Positions 1 to 11,857 of a DNA stretch of 64,000 bases are shown one piece after another. How positions within the stretch are numbered: position 1 is the first letter of the stretch; every line of letters begins with the position of its first letter. The stretch comes from Typhlomys cinereus. Its lineage: Eukaryota; Chordata; Mammalia; Rodentia; Platacanthomyidae. The notes under the pieces are model-generated. The model was not told the DNA's origin, made no database searches, and saw only the letters and a list, made by a program, of their open reading frames with translations. The translations under genes and the position numbers were made by a program. The stretch is taken from assembly GCA_023101885.1 (NCBI GenBank), contig JALPQD010000207.1, positions 3,647,341 to 3,711,340 of the forward strand, written 5' to 3'.

Positions 1-591
1 AGCTCCACTTGGATGAACATTACCAAGAGTGAAGAGGCACTCCAGAAAGACAAAGCAGATTGGGACGTGGAACTTCCCAGGGAAACACAAACCCATCCCC
101 AAGCCGGATGGTCCCTGAGCTACTAGAGGATGCAGAGCACATGTCTACTGCAGGATGGGACCTATGCACTTCCTTCTGGATGTGCCCCTGGCCACTGGTT
201 CTAGGAAGAGTTGTGCTGTGCACTGCTGTGGTGAGGTGATCTGGTGCTGAAGGTCCAGCAATCTCCATGGGCAAAGAGCTACAAACCCTCAAGGCCCGTA
301 GCATCTGATGTTCTACCTGGCATGCCTGAAAAGAGAGATACGATTGCTTAGTTGCTCCAGGCTTCCTGCAGAGCCCGAGATGGCCCATCCCTGTCCTGGT
401 CCCCTGAACTCACACCCCACGTTTGCCATGAATCAGGATGAGACCTGATTCTTCCCATCTCTGCTGTGATTATCAAAATGTAGTCTCCAAGCTTCCTTCA
501 GTCATGATCCATCTCTGCTTTCGAGGTCTATAAATGACTCATTTCTATCACTTCTGCCTCTTTTTCCTATTTCAAATCTCTTCTTTCTCTG
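1..591. other. unassigned non-coding sequence
   Basis: No repeat family, exon or RNA gene is recognised here. A 122-codon minus-strand open frame (20-388) has no recognisable domain and is of a length expected by chance. Confidence 0.4.
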
Positions 592-615
592 TTTTTTTTT
601 TTTTTTTTTTTTTTT
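592..615 (-). repeat. T24 homopolymer, possible minus-strand retrotransposon tail
   Basis: An uninterrupted run of 24 T. On the minus strand this is a poly(A), so it could be the 3' tail of a retroposed copy lying to its right. I could not identify the copy and found no matching target-site duplication. Confidence 0.5.
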
Positions 616-2470
616 GCCCATCCACTCTGAGATTTTTGGCCATTTCCTAAGGTGTTGTATCACTGTGTCCAAAGGTCTCTCCTCTCTCTTCATTCCCTTC
701 TCCTTTCCTTGCTATCCTCTCCACTTTGCTAGGCTAGCAAGAGAAAGGAATCCAGCTGCTCTATTACAATGTGTGAGGTCCGCATGGAAGGCCACTCTAT
801 GTCAGTGTGTGAGGTTGGCATGGCGGTCTATTGATGGAGAAGAAACTAAGCCAAGGGAGAGGCTTTAATACATGAGCTTATTAGAGCCGAGGACCTGGTG
901 GTCAAGGGAGCCACAGTTTAGCCTTAAGAAAGGAGGAGAGAGCCTCAAGTCAGAGAGAACAGGGAGAGCTGCCATGGACGGATAGCAGGAAGAAGTCCAA
1001 AGAGGGTCCCCTGGGCACAGGCGTCTCTTTTTCATGGCCTTCAGACCTCTCAGACATTGCTCAGGAGTTATTGGTAGAGCAGTGCAGGGTGGTTGGCCCC
1101 TCTGTAGGCCAGTGGGGATGTCAGAGATTCAGGATGTGTGATCACCTTCCAGCTAGGGTGGAGGCTTTACAGAATGGCATAGCTATAGCAAGCACCCTTC
1201 CCTGTGCCCCTCTCATAGCCTCACCCCAAACAGCCCTCTCTACTAGGATATATAATTTCCCCTTCATGGGGAGTTCTCCTAGCATTTCTCAGGTGCTTGG
1301 CTGACCACCAGCTCACCATGCTCTTCCTTGCTTGGGGACCCAGCTTATGCTTGTTTAATTCTCCATCTTAGAGAGAGATAGAGACAGACTCACCATTGCC
1401 ACTTAAGTTCATAGAATCACTGGAATTTGGAGGAATTTGGCATCTTTCATGTATTTTCAAAATTATCTTATAGTTCCCCTGTGAGAATGGTTCTACCACA
1501 GACATAAAACGGAATTCAGTGCTTCTTGCCAAATTGCACTGTGGTGCCTGCTGTGGTCACTTATTAAATTTTAGCAATGCCACTAAGAGACCTCGCTGCA
1601 TTGCAACTGCAAGGTGATATCTGGTCACAGTTCCAAGTTCCAGGAAGTACCATTGAAAAGCTACGGTTAGGTGTGAAGGTGGCAGGCTTGGATCTCTGAG
1701 AGTCTTTACATTGGAACTCTTTTCTGTTTCTTGACTGCTGGGTAGTCTGCACATCACAGAGCAAAAAAAGATATATATATCTTTTGTGAAATCAGTATCT
1801 TCCATAGGCTCAAATTTGCTACGTCACTGAATCAGATCCCATCCTTCTGCCTCTCTTCCCGTGTACTTGGAACATAGGTGTGCACTGCCTCACCTGACTC
1901 CCAATACTTCCTAAATAGTCTACAAGGTAAGTAAGGTGAATTTCACCCTAAATATTTCACTGACTGTGCATTGCATTCATTTGATGAGAAAGAGTATGGG
2001 AAAAGAAGTTTGATTGCTGTTCTAAGGTCAGGCTGTGAAAGAGAAATTTCAGGAACCCCTGAAAGTTTGGCTGTGAAACACTCACCCATATCACAGGTGT
2101 TAAAGGTCTAGTCCTCAAACTTGGACAGTAGGGACATGGTTGGCCTTCAAGAGGGTTTAAAGGAAAACCTTACAGTCATTGGGAATGTACTCTCGAGGGG
2201 GGAGAATGGGTCCTTGGCACTTTCTCTTTCTCTGTTTCTGTCCTGGCTGTGAGCTGGGCAGCTCTTCAGTTCTATCCACTTCCTGCCTTGGTCTTATCTC
2301 AGTCATTTACTAACAGTAGGAGGAACCTGACTAAGGAAGAGAGAGGCTGCAGGTCCAGTCCTATTCATGCTTAGAAAGCATGGGGCTAGACTTTAAAATG
2401 CTGCCCTGCCATTTGTAGGTAATCATTTTACACAATGCACTGATCCTGCAAGGAACTATGGTGTCCCAAG
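616..2470. other. unassigned non-coding sequence
   Basis: Nothing is recognised with confidence. The stretch around 830-1320 has the mixed GC look of a degraded minus-strand LTR, but no boundaries or terminal dinucleotides can be fixed. Open frames are short. Confidence 0.3.
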
Positions 2471-2474
2471 AATA

Positions 2475-2880
2475 AGAGATGTCCTTATGATGGCTAATCT
2501 CACTGTCAGATTGTCAGGATTAAGAATCACTATGGCAACCGTCCTCTGGTCATGTCTGTAAAAGATGGTGTTTCTACATCAGCTTGATAGAAGGTGAGAA
2601 GATGCATCCCAAATGTGGGCAGCAGCATCCCTTGGGCTGAAGTCTAGGACTCGTGGAATAAAGAAGAAGAAAACAAGCCAAGCATTACCATTCATTTGTC
2701 TCTGTGTCCTGACTGTGGATACAATGCAGCGAATCACCCCAGCTTCTGCTACCACCACTGGGACTAGACACGTCACTGTGATGGACTAGACACTCAAGCT
2801 GTGAGCCACAACAACCCTTCCTTCCTTAAAAATTGTTGCATTCAGGTGTTTTGTTACAGAAACTAGATAAGTAACTAAGA
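2475..2880 (+). mobile_element. LTR-like rodent dispersed repeat (group R3)
   Basis: The order of short blocks matches a common rodent interspersed repeat: a leader with a 'TGTCAG..ATTAAGAATCAC' block, a 'CCAAATGTGGGCAGCAGC' block near 2610, a 'CCTGACTGTGGATACAATG' block near 2708, 'GAGCCACAACAACCC' near 2802, and a terminal segment rich in 'TTTGTTACAGAAACTAG'. The exact class (MaLR LTR or other) is not resolved. It is diverged and old. Confidence 0.6.
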
Positions 2881-3439
2881 GATGACATGCAAAAAAGAAA
2901 GCAGGTTGCATGAGGAGCTGGAATTAGGAATTAAAAAAATTGTTAGCTGAAATACATTCCAATGAGACAGAATGGAGGAAGAAAGAATTAAATGGTTTCA
3001 CAGACAAGTGTCCATAAGAGCTTCTTATTAGAAACCACAGGAGGAAATTGCCAGAATCACACAGCGCAACTAGCTTCTATTTCAGCAAGGAACAATCAGA
3101 CATGTTCACAATCCTGTCTCTCTGAGCATTTGCTGAATTCTGTAAACTAGGCAGCTGCAACACTATAGTGGATACAGAGAGGATGGGGATGAAAACATTC
3201 AAGGCCATGTAGGGAGGTCAAAGATGTGTCTCCCCCCAAAATTGGAACCATGGACCTTGCTTAGAATCAGTGAGAGCTTTCCCTGAGCATCCATGCCCAC
3301 TGCCTCGCTTCCAGTAAGACTCCCTCTAATCAAGGTGAAAGGGGAGTTTGGAACATGGGAGAAAGTGATTTATGGAAGGTGTAAACATCCAAGAAAATAT
3401 GGGAAGGAGTGGGAACATCATTAGTTTGATAAATAGCTA
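2881..3439. other. unassigned non-coding sequence
   Basis: AT-rich sequence with no recognised repeat or gene. Confidence 0.35.
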
Positions 3440-3856
3440 CAGACATCAACTTGGTAACTGAAAACTTTGGCTCTGGTCATATTTGTAAAAATTTAGTAGT
3501 TGAGTTAAATCCTGGGGAAGCCTACAGGAGATTGTCTAATTGTTGAGGGAGATCCAGCTTATGGTGGTTAGGACTAGTTTCCTGAGCAGATAGATTAAAA
3601 AATGGAGGGAGCTGATTAAGGAAGTGGGCATTCTTCAATATACTTAGCAGACATGCTGATCTAGCAAACAAAGGTTGTCCCTCTCTCAGCAGTCTTATGG
3701 ATATATGGATGGAGTGTTACCAACTCTCTCAGCCTCTGGTGTTGATGTGGACTCTCCTGCCAAGCTGGATTGAGAATTATAACTAGACAAAGGGAACAAA
3801 ACCACTTGTTCACCTATAAGTCATTTAGTCATGAATTTATCAGCAACATATAGAGT
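3440..3856 (+). mobile_element. dispersed repeat R1, about 400 bp
   Basis: One of seven copies in this window of a family I call R1. Shared blocks are 'GGAGATTGTCTAATTG' near 3530, a 'GGTGGTTAGGACTAG' block, 'AGACATGCTGATCTAGCAA' near 3649, 'GGTGTTGATGTGGACTCTCC' near 3738, and the 3' end 'TTTATCAGCAAC' near 3838. The structure resembles a non-autonomous LTR (MaLR-like) solo element, but the family name is not established. Confidence 0.65.
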
Positions 3857-4204
3857 ATGTTACAATTAGCGAAAGGAACAGAATGTACATTGAAAGTTTA
3901 TGCTGATGAGCTCCTGTCTATTTCACACAGCTCCATGTCACACTGGGTTCACATGATGCCCACAACATCAAGGTCCCTTGAGGAATCTTCCCTTCACATA
4001 TTCTCATTCTATGTATTTCTATGGAAAGCTAAGAGGAAAACATCCCCATAGTAGTATTTAGCTGGCTTAAAACCCAAGTCAACTTGCAAATTCAAAGACT
4101 TGGATTGTAAGTATCAATTTCAACATGATCATGAGCCCACATAATGCAAGGCTCCTCTTCAGCTTGTGAATGTATGTGAGGTCCAGAGAAATCAGTCTTC
4201 ACAG

Positions 4205-4372
4205 AGTGAATCCTACACATGAAATGGCTCTGCAGGCAAAGGTGCCTGCAGCCAAGCCTGAAGATCCGAGTTCCATCCCACCAGCAACTCTGATCTCCAT
4301 ACAAATGTGCTCACACTCATACACACAGGAGGAAAAAAATGAATGTAGTAAAAAATTAAAAAGAAGATCTAA
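4205..4372 (+). mobile_element. tRNA-derived SINE, B3/B2-like
   Basis: The head 'GCAGGCAAAGGTGCCTGC' followed by 'CCTGAAGATCCGAGTTCCAT' is a degenerate tRNA-type A-box/B-box region. It runs into a CA-rich 3' part and an A-rich tail near 4335-4370. Divergence suggests an old copy. Confidence 0.6.
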
Positions 4373-5310
4373 GGGGCAAAATTAGAAGTGAAGAGGTGAC
4401 CAAGCTTGCCCATATGGGTCTTCTTACCACTTCGCTTCTGCACTGATGCTGTTTCTTCATTGCGCCTGAGACCCCTTGCCATCTCATGCACTGTCACACC
4501 TACTTTGCTTCTGAAATTGGACAATTATCCTTTGATTCTTGCTTTAATCTCATCACTTTGTTTCCTGATTTTTCTGAAGAACAGCTCTGTGTCTTCTCAC
4601 TGCAAGGTCATCACCCTGGGGCACCAGGCAGTTGGGAACATGCAATGCAGGTTGGAACCATCGCAGAGCTGCACAAGGAATGGGCTCACTGCGTAATATC
4701 TCAGTCTAAACACCTCGTGCCTGCCTGTCACAGAAACACCTGTGTGTATCAAGGTTCCTCAGACATTCAAATCGGGCTGGGTGACTCTTCAGCTCTTAGG
4801 AGAAGCTTTACCTCAGAGCTGACTCTTTCACACCCTGGATGTTTCCAAGCCTTAGTGAGACGTGTACATGGTCGCTGTATTCGTGTTTGGGTTTGGAGAG
4901 AATCAGCAATGCTAACTCTATTAGTATCTAGAAACACAGAGCCCAGAGCCAAGCTTGTTATAATAATGATAACAGAGAAGAAAAAAGACTGTTAATTAAC
5001 ATTTTGGCAACTCTCAGATGCCAAGAAAACAGCATTTGTGTGATTTCAGTGAAAAGTAAAATAGACATGAAACAACAAATATATATGTGTGCGTGTGTAT
5101 ATATATATAGTTTATGCAATATATATACATGTTGAAACATGTGTAGACAGACTGGCCTGGAGCTGATGATCATCTGTCCCCAATTTCACAAAGGACTGGG
5201 AGAATGAAGGCCTAATTCACTTTTATTGCAAGGGTTCCTTTTTGGGACCTAATTAATGGTCAGCATCCTCTGCTACCTTCCTCTTCTAGAGCACATCGCA
5301 AGCAACAAAT
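4373..5310. other. unassigned non-coding sequence
   Basis: It contains the longest open frame outside simple repeats on this side of the window (4486-4995, plus, 169 codons). The translation shows no domain, signal peptide or repeat that I recognise, so I do not call it a gene. Confidence 0.35.
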
Positions 5311-5494
5311 CACGCACACATGCACACACACATGCATGCATAAACACATGCACACACATACATTTACACATACACCACACATACCACATAACACACTCAC
5401 GTGTATATGTACATACACATGCACACATACATATGCACATGTACACACCCTCATACAGATACCTCTCATACACACATATACACACACACACACA
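5311..5494. repeat. (CA)n/(CATG) compound microsatellite
   Basis: About 184 bp of CA/TG alternation with interspersed ACAT and TGCA units. Open frames of Thr-His or Cys-Val composition on both strands are artefacts of this repeat. Confidence 0.95.
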
Positions 5495-6371
5495 GTTTCA
5501 AGGACAATGTGCTTGTAATCCACAAGAACCCTGTTTATCTCCTTCCTTTATGCTTAAAGTTTGGCCAGGGAGCCCCCTGACTTTCTTAACAGATCTTTAA
5601 TATTCTAATTTTCAATATTCTAGGGATTATCCAGTTCTTACTTTACCAGAAAAGAGAAATGTTTGATATAAAACATTGAAGGACTCTTAGTAATCAAAGA
5701 TAGCCAACTAGACCACTTGGGTCAGATGACCGTATAGACCACTCATTTCCTTACACTGCAGAGCTCCTTTGGCTTCGTGCAGTGGTCATGCTCTTGACCC
5801 AGGGTCAGGGAAAGGAGCGAGTCCCACCCGCAGCTCCTCTGGCCACCACAGCAGCTGCCCAGAGACAGAGCTGCAGGGAAGCAGCAGCTCAGTCTGCAGA
5901 GAAGCAACCAGGTACATCTTCACGGGGATGACTGCAAAGCTTTACAACGCGTGACCTCTGCAGTCTTCTGCAGCAGATGCCCTGGTAATCAGAACTCTCT
6001 ACAATTAGAAGCAAACAACCGTAACTCCAGATAGAAATTCAAGCTGATACCTTACATCCAAGCATTCAAAACATCCCAAAGAAAACAGTGGGAGTCAAAC
6101 TGACAATTACCTGTCAGCTCTATTATGTATTTAATTTCAAATGTCGCACTTTGCAATACAGTGGTATTCAGGAGCACCACTGCATTCTCCCATGTCCAGC
6201 TGCCCTGGAAATCTTGCAATCTCTCTGAGTCTTCTCTCTCTACATTCTTCCAAATTATTATACAAGTTAAAACCAAATTCTGGCCTCCAAAATCACAACG
6301 TAGAACAAGCTGTTTATGTGTGAATAAGCAAGATTAAAAATCCATGACTGAATGGTTCTAAATTATGGGAA
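5495..6371. other. unassigned, partly GC-balanced sequence
   Basis: No recognised transposon in about 870 bp. It includes the candidate regulatory stretch listed at 5985-6185. Confidence 0.4.
5985..6185. promoter_or_regulatory. candidate conserved regulatory element
   Basis: A repeat-free stretch with CTGACA (6100-6105) and its inverted partner TGTCAG (6112-6117) around ATTACC, overlapping CAATTA at 6104-6109, with AT-rich sequence downstream. TGACA/TGTCA is the known core of TALE homeodomain sites, and CAATTA is a homeodomain-like word. Function is inferred only from motif grouping. Confidence 0.25.
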
Positions 6372-6490
6372 TGAGAGGTAGGAAAAGTTAGACATGGTGG
6401 AAGTCTAATCCACTCAGCAGGAGAAGCAGGAACATCAAGACTTCTAAGCCAAACGGAGCTACATGGTGAGACCCTGTTCCCAAGGAAGGG
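6372..6490 (+). mobile_element. B1-like SINE fragment
   Basis: A 7SL/B1-like order of words is present: 'GACATGGTGGAAGTCTAATCC', then 'AGCAGGAGAAGCAGGA', then 'GCTACATGGTGAGACCCTG'. It matches the B1/Alu-type layout with many substitutions. Confidence 0.6.
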
Positions 6491-6736
6491 AAAACAAATC
6501 AAGAAGAGTTTGGAAGGAATTGATTTTCTGCTCATTAATTCCTAGATTGACATCTTTCCTTTTTCCCCCCTTTAGATTTTAAAATGAGCAGGAGACTTTG
6601 ACTGATTTAAAACCATAAATTGATATTTGTGACCCATTCAGCAATTTCTTTCCATATTTAATAATTTCAAATGACCTCTAAAACTAAATATCTTGTTGGC
6701 TTTTGTGCATTTCTAGAGCAATAGAACTCTACAGTG

Positions 6737-6958
6737 GGGGGCTAGTGAGATAGTTCAGTAAGTAAGGTGCTGGCTCACAAACCTGGCGACCTGAGTTCAA
6801 GCACTTGAAGACCACATGGTAGAGAGAGCTGACTTCCAAAAGTTGTCCTCTGACCTCTATCTGTATTCCATGGCATGTATACAACATATATTTTCTCTTT
6901 TTTCCCATCTCTTTCATAAATGAATGAATGAGTGAACGAACGAATAAATAATAACTTT
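6737..6958 (+). mobile_element. tRNA-derived SINE, B3-like
   Basis: The head 'GCTAGTGAGATAGTTCAGTA' and B-box-like 'CGACCTGAGTTCAAGC' are followed by 'GACTTCCAAAAGTTGTCCTC' and 'TGACCTCTATCTGTATTCCA', a body typical of rodent B2/B3-class elements. It ends in an AATAAATAATAA-rich tail. Confidence 0.75.
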
Positions 6959-7683
6959 TAAAACAGAAAAGTCTACAAAGGTTAAGTTAATAGCAGGGTG
7001 TAGGGTTTAAGTTCTCTATTTTAAAGGACGCATTTCATTGTAAATTTTCCCCCCAATAATGGTTATTATGGTAGCACAAAAATTGGCGATAACTTGGCAC
7101 ATGTAAATAAATGTCTCTCTTTCTCCAAGTCCTCATGAACATTCCATGAAGGCTTCCCATCCAGCTTGCAATAAACAGATATTTCCATCTACCTTGTGCC
7201 ATCCTGAGGCTCAGACCTTCAGATGCTGATGCATGTGTGGAGCCCTGAGCTTGAGGAGGTGGAGAGGGTGGGCTGCTCACAAGAAGAAAATGGCCAAGGC
7301 CTGGAGATGTTGCTGTGTAACTGACTGCTGTGTGTTGGACATGAGATGCCCTCCACAGTCTGAGTAGTTTGTTCCATCCTTCACCGCACCTCATGGCAGG
7401 GTTGGAGAAAGTGGAGAGTTTGGGGGTGGGGCCTACCTAGCAGGAGGAAGAGGGGGGAGGGACCTTGAGCGTTTGGCCTTGTCTGCATTCCTGGTGTGCC
7501 AAGACAGAAGCAAACAGTCTCATGCTTCTGCCACGATGTTTCTCTGCCCTGAAGGATTACATCCTCGAACCATGATCCAAAGCACTCCTCTGTCCCGTAA
7601 GTGACTTCTTGAGGAGCATTTGTCGCAATGATGAAAAAGCACCAATACGCTTACCATTGCCTGTGACAAAAAAGCTGCTTGTG
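6959..7683. other. unassigned non-coding sequence
   Basis: No repeat or exon is recognised. The 119-codon minus frame at 7035-7394 has no identifiable domain. Confidence 0.35.
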
Positions 7684-7755
7684 GGTAGGTGGGATAGCTC
7701 AGAAGTAAGGCTCTGCTTGCAAATCTCTCAGTCCCCGGAAGACATGATGCATGGG

Positions 7756-7787
<32 letters not shown>

Positions 7788-7852
7788 GCCTGTCTCTCTC
7801 TCTCATAAAGGGTTGAATAAAAATAGAAAAATAAATAAATAAAATCTTAAAA
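7684..7852 (+). mobile_element. SINE with CT-rich internal tract and AATAAA tail
   Basis: The head 'GTAGGTGGGATAGCTCAGAA' and 'CTGCTTGCAAATC' form a tRNA-like 5' part. It is followed directly by (CT)n at 7757-7804 and then 'AATAAATAAATAAAATC'. At least three other elements here have the same head/CT/A-rich plan (34757, 41226, 60434). Confidence 0.65.
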
Positions 7853-7888
7853 AGCTGCTTATGAGAGCACTGGTGAGTTCCAAGCGCA

Positions 7889-7890
7889 AG

Positions 7891-7936
<46 letters not shown>
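7889..7936. repeat. (CA)n microsatellite
   Basis: About 22 CA units, followed by CATG-rich sequence to about 8025. Confidence 0.95.
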
Positions 7937-7940
<4 letters not shown>

Positions 7941-8640
7941 CATGCAGGTAGAGATGCATCCATGCACACATGCATGTACACATGTGTATGCATGGACATA
8001 TATTCACACCCACATGAGTATGTATGAACACTCAGGTATAGCAGTTTCTCGAAGCAGTCAGAGGACCTTGCTTGGCCTCTGTCAGTTCCGTTACCTCCAG
8101 GCAAACACTTCTGACTAATGACCCTCCTTCCTAGGCCTTACTGAATTCAGTACCACACAGTAGGCCTATAGAAAAGGTAATTACTTCTGATAGATGGAGG
8201 AAGTGCGCCCCACTCCATCCTTCCCTCAAGTCCTCCCTGTTTCTCACATGCAACATTCTCATCTTTGTATGCAATTCACTGCCAAGGAACCCTCAAGACC
8301 TTTCCAGAATGCTCACCATGCCCCACACCATTAGTGTGGATAAACTCCCCTTAACACAAGCCAGGGCATCTGGTTATGCCTCTCCTAATAATATGACCTG
8401 ACAGAGAGGAGAGAAACCACCCATGCTATTTCCTCCCAGAAACTTCCAAAGATCCCCAGTCTGCCCTTGTGACAGGCCTTTGAGACAGGATAGCAATAGT
8501 CACAGGAAGCCTTGGCCAGCGTCTCCTGAGACCCCAGCCTCTTGTTCAGCTAGATCTTTGGAAAGAGGAGGATTCATCTGTTTCCCACTGCACTCTGCTT
8601 CCAGACCTCTCTGGAAGCTAATACAGCATGTACATGCCTG
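7937..8640. other. unassigned non-coding sequence
   Basis: CATG-rich to about 8025, then ordinary sequence with nothing recognised. Confidence 0.35.
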
Positions 8641-8663
8641 CACATACACACACACACACACAC
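8641..8663. repeat. short (CA)n microsatellite
   Basis: About ten CA units immediately upstream of a B4-like SINE. Confidence 0.9.
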
Positions 8664-8667
8664 TCCC

Positions 8668-8870
8668 CATTCACAGTGGGGAGATGATGCAGTCCATATA
8701 GAGTCACACAGAACAAACATGAGGCCTAAATTTGGTCCCCAGAACCCATGGTAGAGACACATACTTGTAGGTCTAAGGCTAGCGAGGCCGTCACAGGCAC
8801 ACTGGGACTCTCTGGCCATCCAGCCTCAGTAGTGAGCCGTGGGACACTAAGAAAGCTGTCTGACAAAAGC
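8668..8870 (+). mobile_element. B4-like SINE, degenerate
   Basis: 'GTGGGGAGATGATGCAG' is followed by 'AGGCCTAAATTTGGTCCCC' and then a body with 'TGTAGGTCTAAGGCTAGC' and 'GGGACTCTCTGGCCATCCAG'. This matches the order of a tRNA head fused to a B1-like half, as in rodent B4 elements. Confidence 0.55.
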
Positions 8871-8927
8871 AGCACACATGATACCTGCATAGCAATGTAG
8901 TCTCCTCGTTTTCACAGGTACTCTGTA

Positions 8928-9345
8928 GCAGTTAACCTGCATGTTGCTGGTAAAATTACCTTCACAGGGCTTAAGAGAACAAGGGGTTTTTATTTTTTCT
9001 TATGAAAGGCTGGTTACGGTTCTTTATCCAGAATGGCAGAAGAGCTCACACCAACAGGGGGTCAAGGGAACTGGCCACATCATCTCCATATAACAGCTGA
9101 GAGAAGGATGATCCTTACTTGCCAGACCAGCATATCTGGCCAAGTATACACAAGGATGCCTCTTTCTCAAATAGTACCCTCCATTTTATTCACTTGCCTG
9201 GGGAACTAGTCCCACCCACCATGGGCTGGGCCTTCACCATCCCCTAGACAATCTCCTGCAGATTTGCTCTGGGCTTACCTCAGCTACCAATTCTCTACAA
9301 ATGTGCCCAAAGATCAACCCCTCAACTGTCAAGGTGACATCTGTG
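8928..9345 (-). mobile_element. dispersed repeat R1, minus copy
   Basis: Begins with the R1 3' terminus in reverse ('GTTGCTGGTAAAATTACC' near 8944). It contains 'CTTGCCAGACCAGCATATCT' near 9119, 'CCACCATGGGCTGGGCC' near 9217 and 'GACAATCTCCTGCAGATTTG' near 9248. It is close to full length when compared with the copies at 49785 and 62503. Confidence 0.7.
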
Positions 9346-10682
9346 TATTACTATAGCACACTCACATACATGTACATCTATATTTATGCACACACATCTT
9401 TAACAACAAAATAAGGAAAAAAGTGTCATCCCATTTATCCCCAAGAAACTGGCATGCAAAAGGCAAGATCACATTTCAAGGCTTCTCCATTATCATCGAT
9501 GCACACAGCTTTCACATTAATTTCCAACAAAATCAGAGCTGAATGCACCAAACCTGCATGTGTAATTACCTGCTGAAGGCTTCTGCTGGCTTTGTTCCAA
9601 GTAGACACAGAGAAATACCAGCACATCAGATTCCTTACTGTAGGGTTTCTCTGCTAGGTTTTCCCCAACCTGGATTTCGAAAGGACCCTTTACTAAATTT
9701 TTCAAGTGAGATCATCCCACAGCATGTTTGAGTATTGCAAGATTCACCCACACACTCTAAATCAGAATTCATCACTATAGTCTGGCCACTTTCTTTGCTG
9801 ACTTTTATTGCTAGCAAGGAAGAGTGTGGTGTTTCCCTCTCTCACAACCAAAGAACTGATTGTAATTCAGCGAAACTCCTCAAATTGAAATCCGGAGCTG
9901 GTCTGACCTGTCTGATGACTGTTCTCTCCAGCAGCCTGTGAGTCTGAAACATGGAGTAACCACTGCCCATTTTTCCACAAGATCCACTTAACAGAAAGTG
10001 GCAGGACAAATCCCTCAGTAAATAAGGTTCAGAATTGCAGTCGGGGCGTGTTTATTAGTCCCTGTCTCCAGACTAAAAAAAAGAAATGAGATAAGACCTC
10101 AATACAGAAATAGCCTCCTGGATGAATTGAATGACGTGAATAAGACAAAAGGAAGGAGAAAGGAGCGAGGGTCTGTTCAATCATATTGCAAACCTAGCTT
10201 AGCAAGGGATATGGAATGTTCTGGAAGTAGAGCTACCAGGGCAGTCTATACCCTTCCAACAGCAAAACAGAACTTGACTCAGGCCCTGTGAGATTCAGCT
10301 GTGACCTAGGTCTGTGCTATGGCTTGAGGGGGTACTGTTAGAAAAACTGAGGCCCAGCAAGGGGCACTGGAGACAAGATGATATTGTCCCAAGTGTGGAG
10401 TCAGACGACTCCTCTAAGGCAAAGTTGGCACTAGGCTGTCTATGCCACTAAGTATAAAGTCACAGGGGGCTGTCCATGGGCAAGACTGGGCTTCTTCCTA
10501 GACAGAAGTAAAGATATGTTACGTATGTTCTGTGACAGAGATACATCAGGCATGTCTCTGTGACAGAGAGATGGAAAGGGAATTCTGGGGGTGGAAGGGT
10601 ACAAACAGGATGTGGAGAACAGAGATGGGAGGGGAGAGAGTGGGGAGAGACAGCCCAAACTAAGACTGCATGAAAATAGCAT
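9346..10682. other. unassigned non-coding sequence
   Basis: No mobile element is recognised over about 1.3 kb. Includes the candidate regulatory stretch at 9460-9650. Confidence 0.4.
9460..9650. promoter_or_regulatory. candidate conserved regulatory element
   Basis: Repeat-free. CATGTG (9557-9562) abuts TAATTA (9563-9568) and is followed by ACCTGC, with 'CATTAATTTCC' upstream near 9514. An E-box directly joined to a homeodomain core is a common enhancer arrangement, but this rests on motif reading alone. Confidence 0.25.
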
Positions 10683-10927
10683 GAGAGGGCTGGAAAGATG
10701 ACTTGGGGGTTAAGCTTTCTTCCTCAAAAGCAGAAGGACCTGAGTTCAGATCCCTGATCCCACATAAAAATGACAGGTGGAAATAGCAGTGACCTGCACT
10801 TCTGATTTAGAAGATGCAGCCTTCAAAACTCCAGAGCAAAGCAAAAAGGAGGTAGAGCAATCTGGGATGATACCCTAAATTACCCCTGATCCTCCACACA
10901 CATACATAATGCCCTCAGATCCCTCTG

Positions 10928-10969
<42 letters not shown>

Positions 10970-10970
10970 G

Positions 10971-11015
<45 letters not shown>

Positions 11016-11030
11016 GAAGAGACACACAGG
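10683..11030 (+). mobile_element. tRNA-derived SINE with expanded CA tail
   Basis: Head 'GGGCTGGAAAGATGACTTGG', B-box region 'GACCTGAGTTCAGATCC', body words 'CCAGAGCAAAGCAAAAAGG' and 'AGGTAGAGCAATCTGGGATG', then a CA tail. This is the main SINE family of the window, also seen at 14557, 29128, 52091, 55466, 55807, 58623 and 63505. Confidence 0.8.
10930..11012. repeat. (CA)n microsatellite with CGCA interruption
   Basis: About 83 bp of CA units with a GCACGCACG-type interruption near 10965-10978, in the 3' tail of the preceding SINE. Confidence 0.95.
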
Positions 11031-11857
11031 CCAAAAAAAAAAAAGCCACCAAAACATCCATGTCTTTTGCATGATGACCAAAAACTGAATGTAGTTTAAA
11101 AAGACATTGTTCCTCATTTAACTCCAGCTTACAAAGCCATAGAAGAAACAAAGTCGTATCAGCCCTGTGATGTATTTGTAAGGTTATAGATGACTACTCT
11201 GTGAGCATATTGACTTCAGCTGACAGGTTCCTTTCTGGACAGTCATATTATACATGTTTTGAGAGGACTATGACACAAATCCCCAACACCAAGAACTTAA
11301 AGGATAAGAGATTCCTTAAGGCCTGTGGTCTCAGAAGCTCCTGTCCATAGTGGCAGGAAGGTGTGCTGAGCAGCACATCACACCCCAGACAGGAAGCAGA
11401 GAGCAAGACAGGAGCCCAGGAGCATCAAGATCTTTGAAGTCCCTTCTCCAGTGACCAACATTCTTCAGCTCCACCACACCTCTGAACATCCTCCTGAAAC
11501 AGCACCATCATCCAGGGACTTACTTCTCTGGAGTCCGTGGAGGAACATTTGCATGTTCAGACTCCAACACCTGCCTTGGAAATGTCTGGAACTCCAGACC
11601 ACTTTGGAACCTTCTGCATGGCTCCCAGATGTCTACCTTGCAGCTGCTGCTGCCTGGGGTGGGGGGTTGTCTCTGCATGCTTCTCCAGCCCAGGAGTCCA
11701 GAAACCAAGTTCTGCTGGTCTGGTGCTGACACCACACATCATACAGTTCCATAGAAGAAGATGAAGCTCAGCAGGAATTACCAGTCTTGCCCCAGATCTG
11801 AGGTTGAGACATATCAACTCCAGGTTTGCCAAACACCTGCCATGTTTTTTATTTATT
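11031..11857. other. unassigned non-coding sequence
   Basis: An A12 run at the start, then sequence without recognised elements. Overlapping short open frames in 11450-11865 on both strands have no recognisable domains. Confidence 0.35.

Noticed and set aside
750..1320. Possible minus-strand ERV LTR
   Set aside because: No terminal TG/CA pair, target-site duplication or clear polyadenylation signal could be placed.
4486..4995. 169-codon plus open frame
   Set aside because: No recognisable domain, no Kozak-like context that stands out, and no splice or polyadenylation context. Likely chance.
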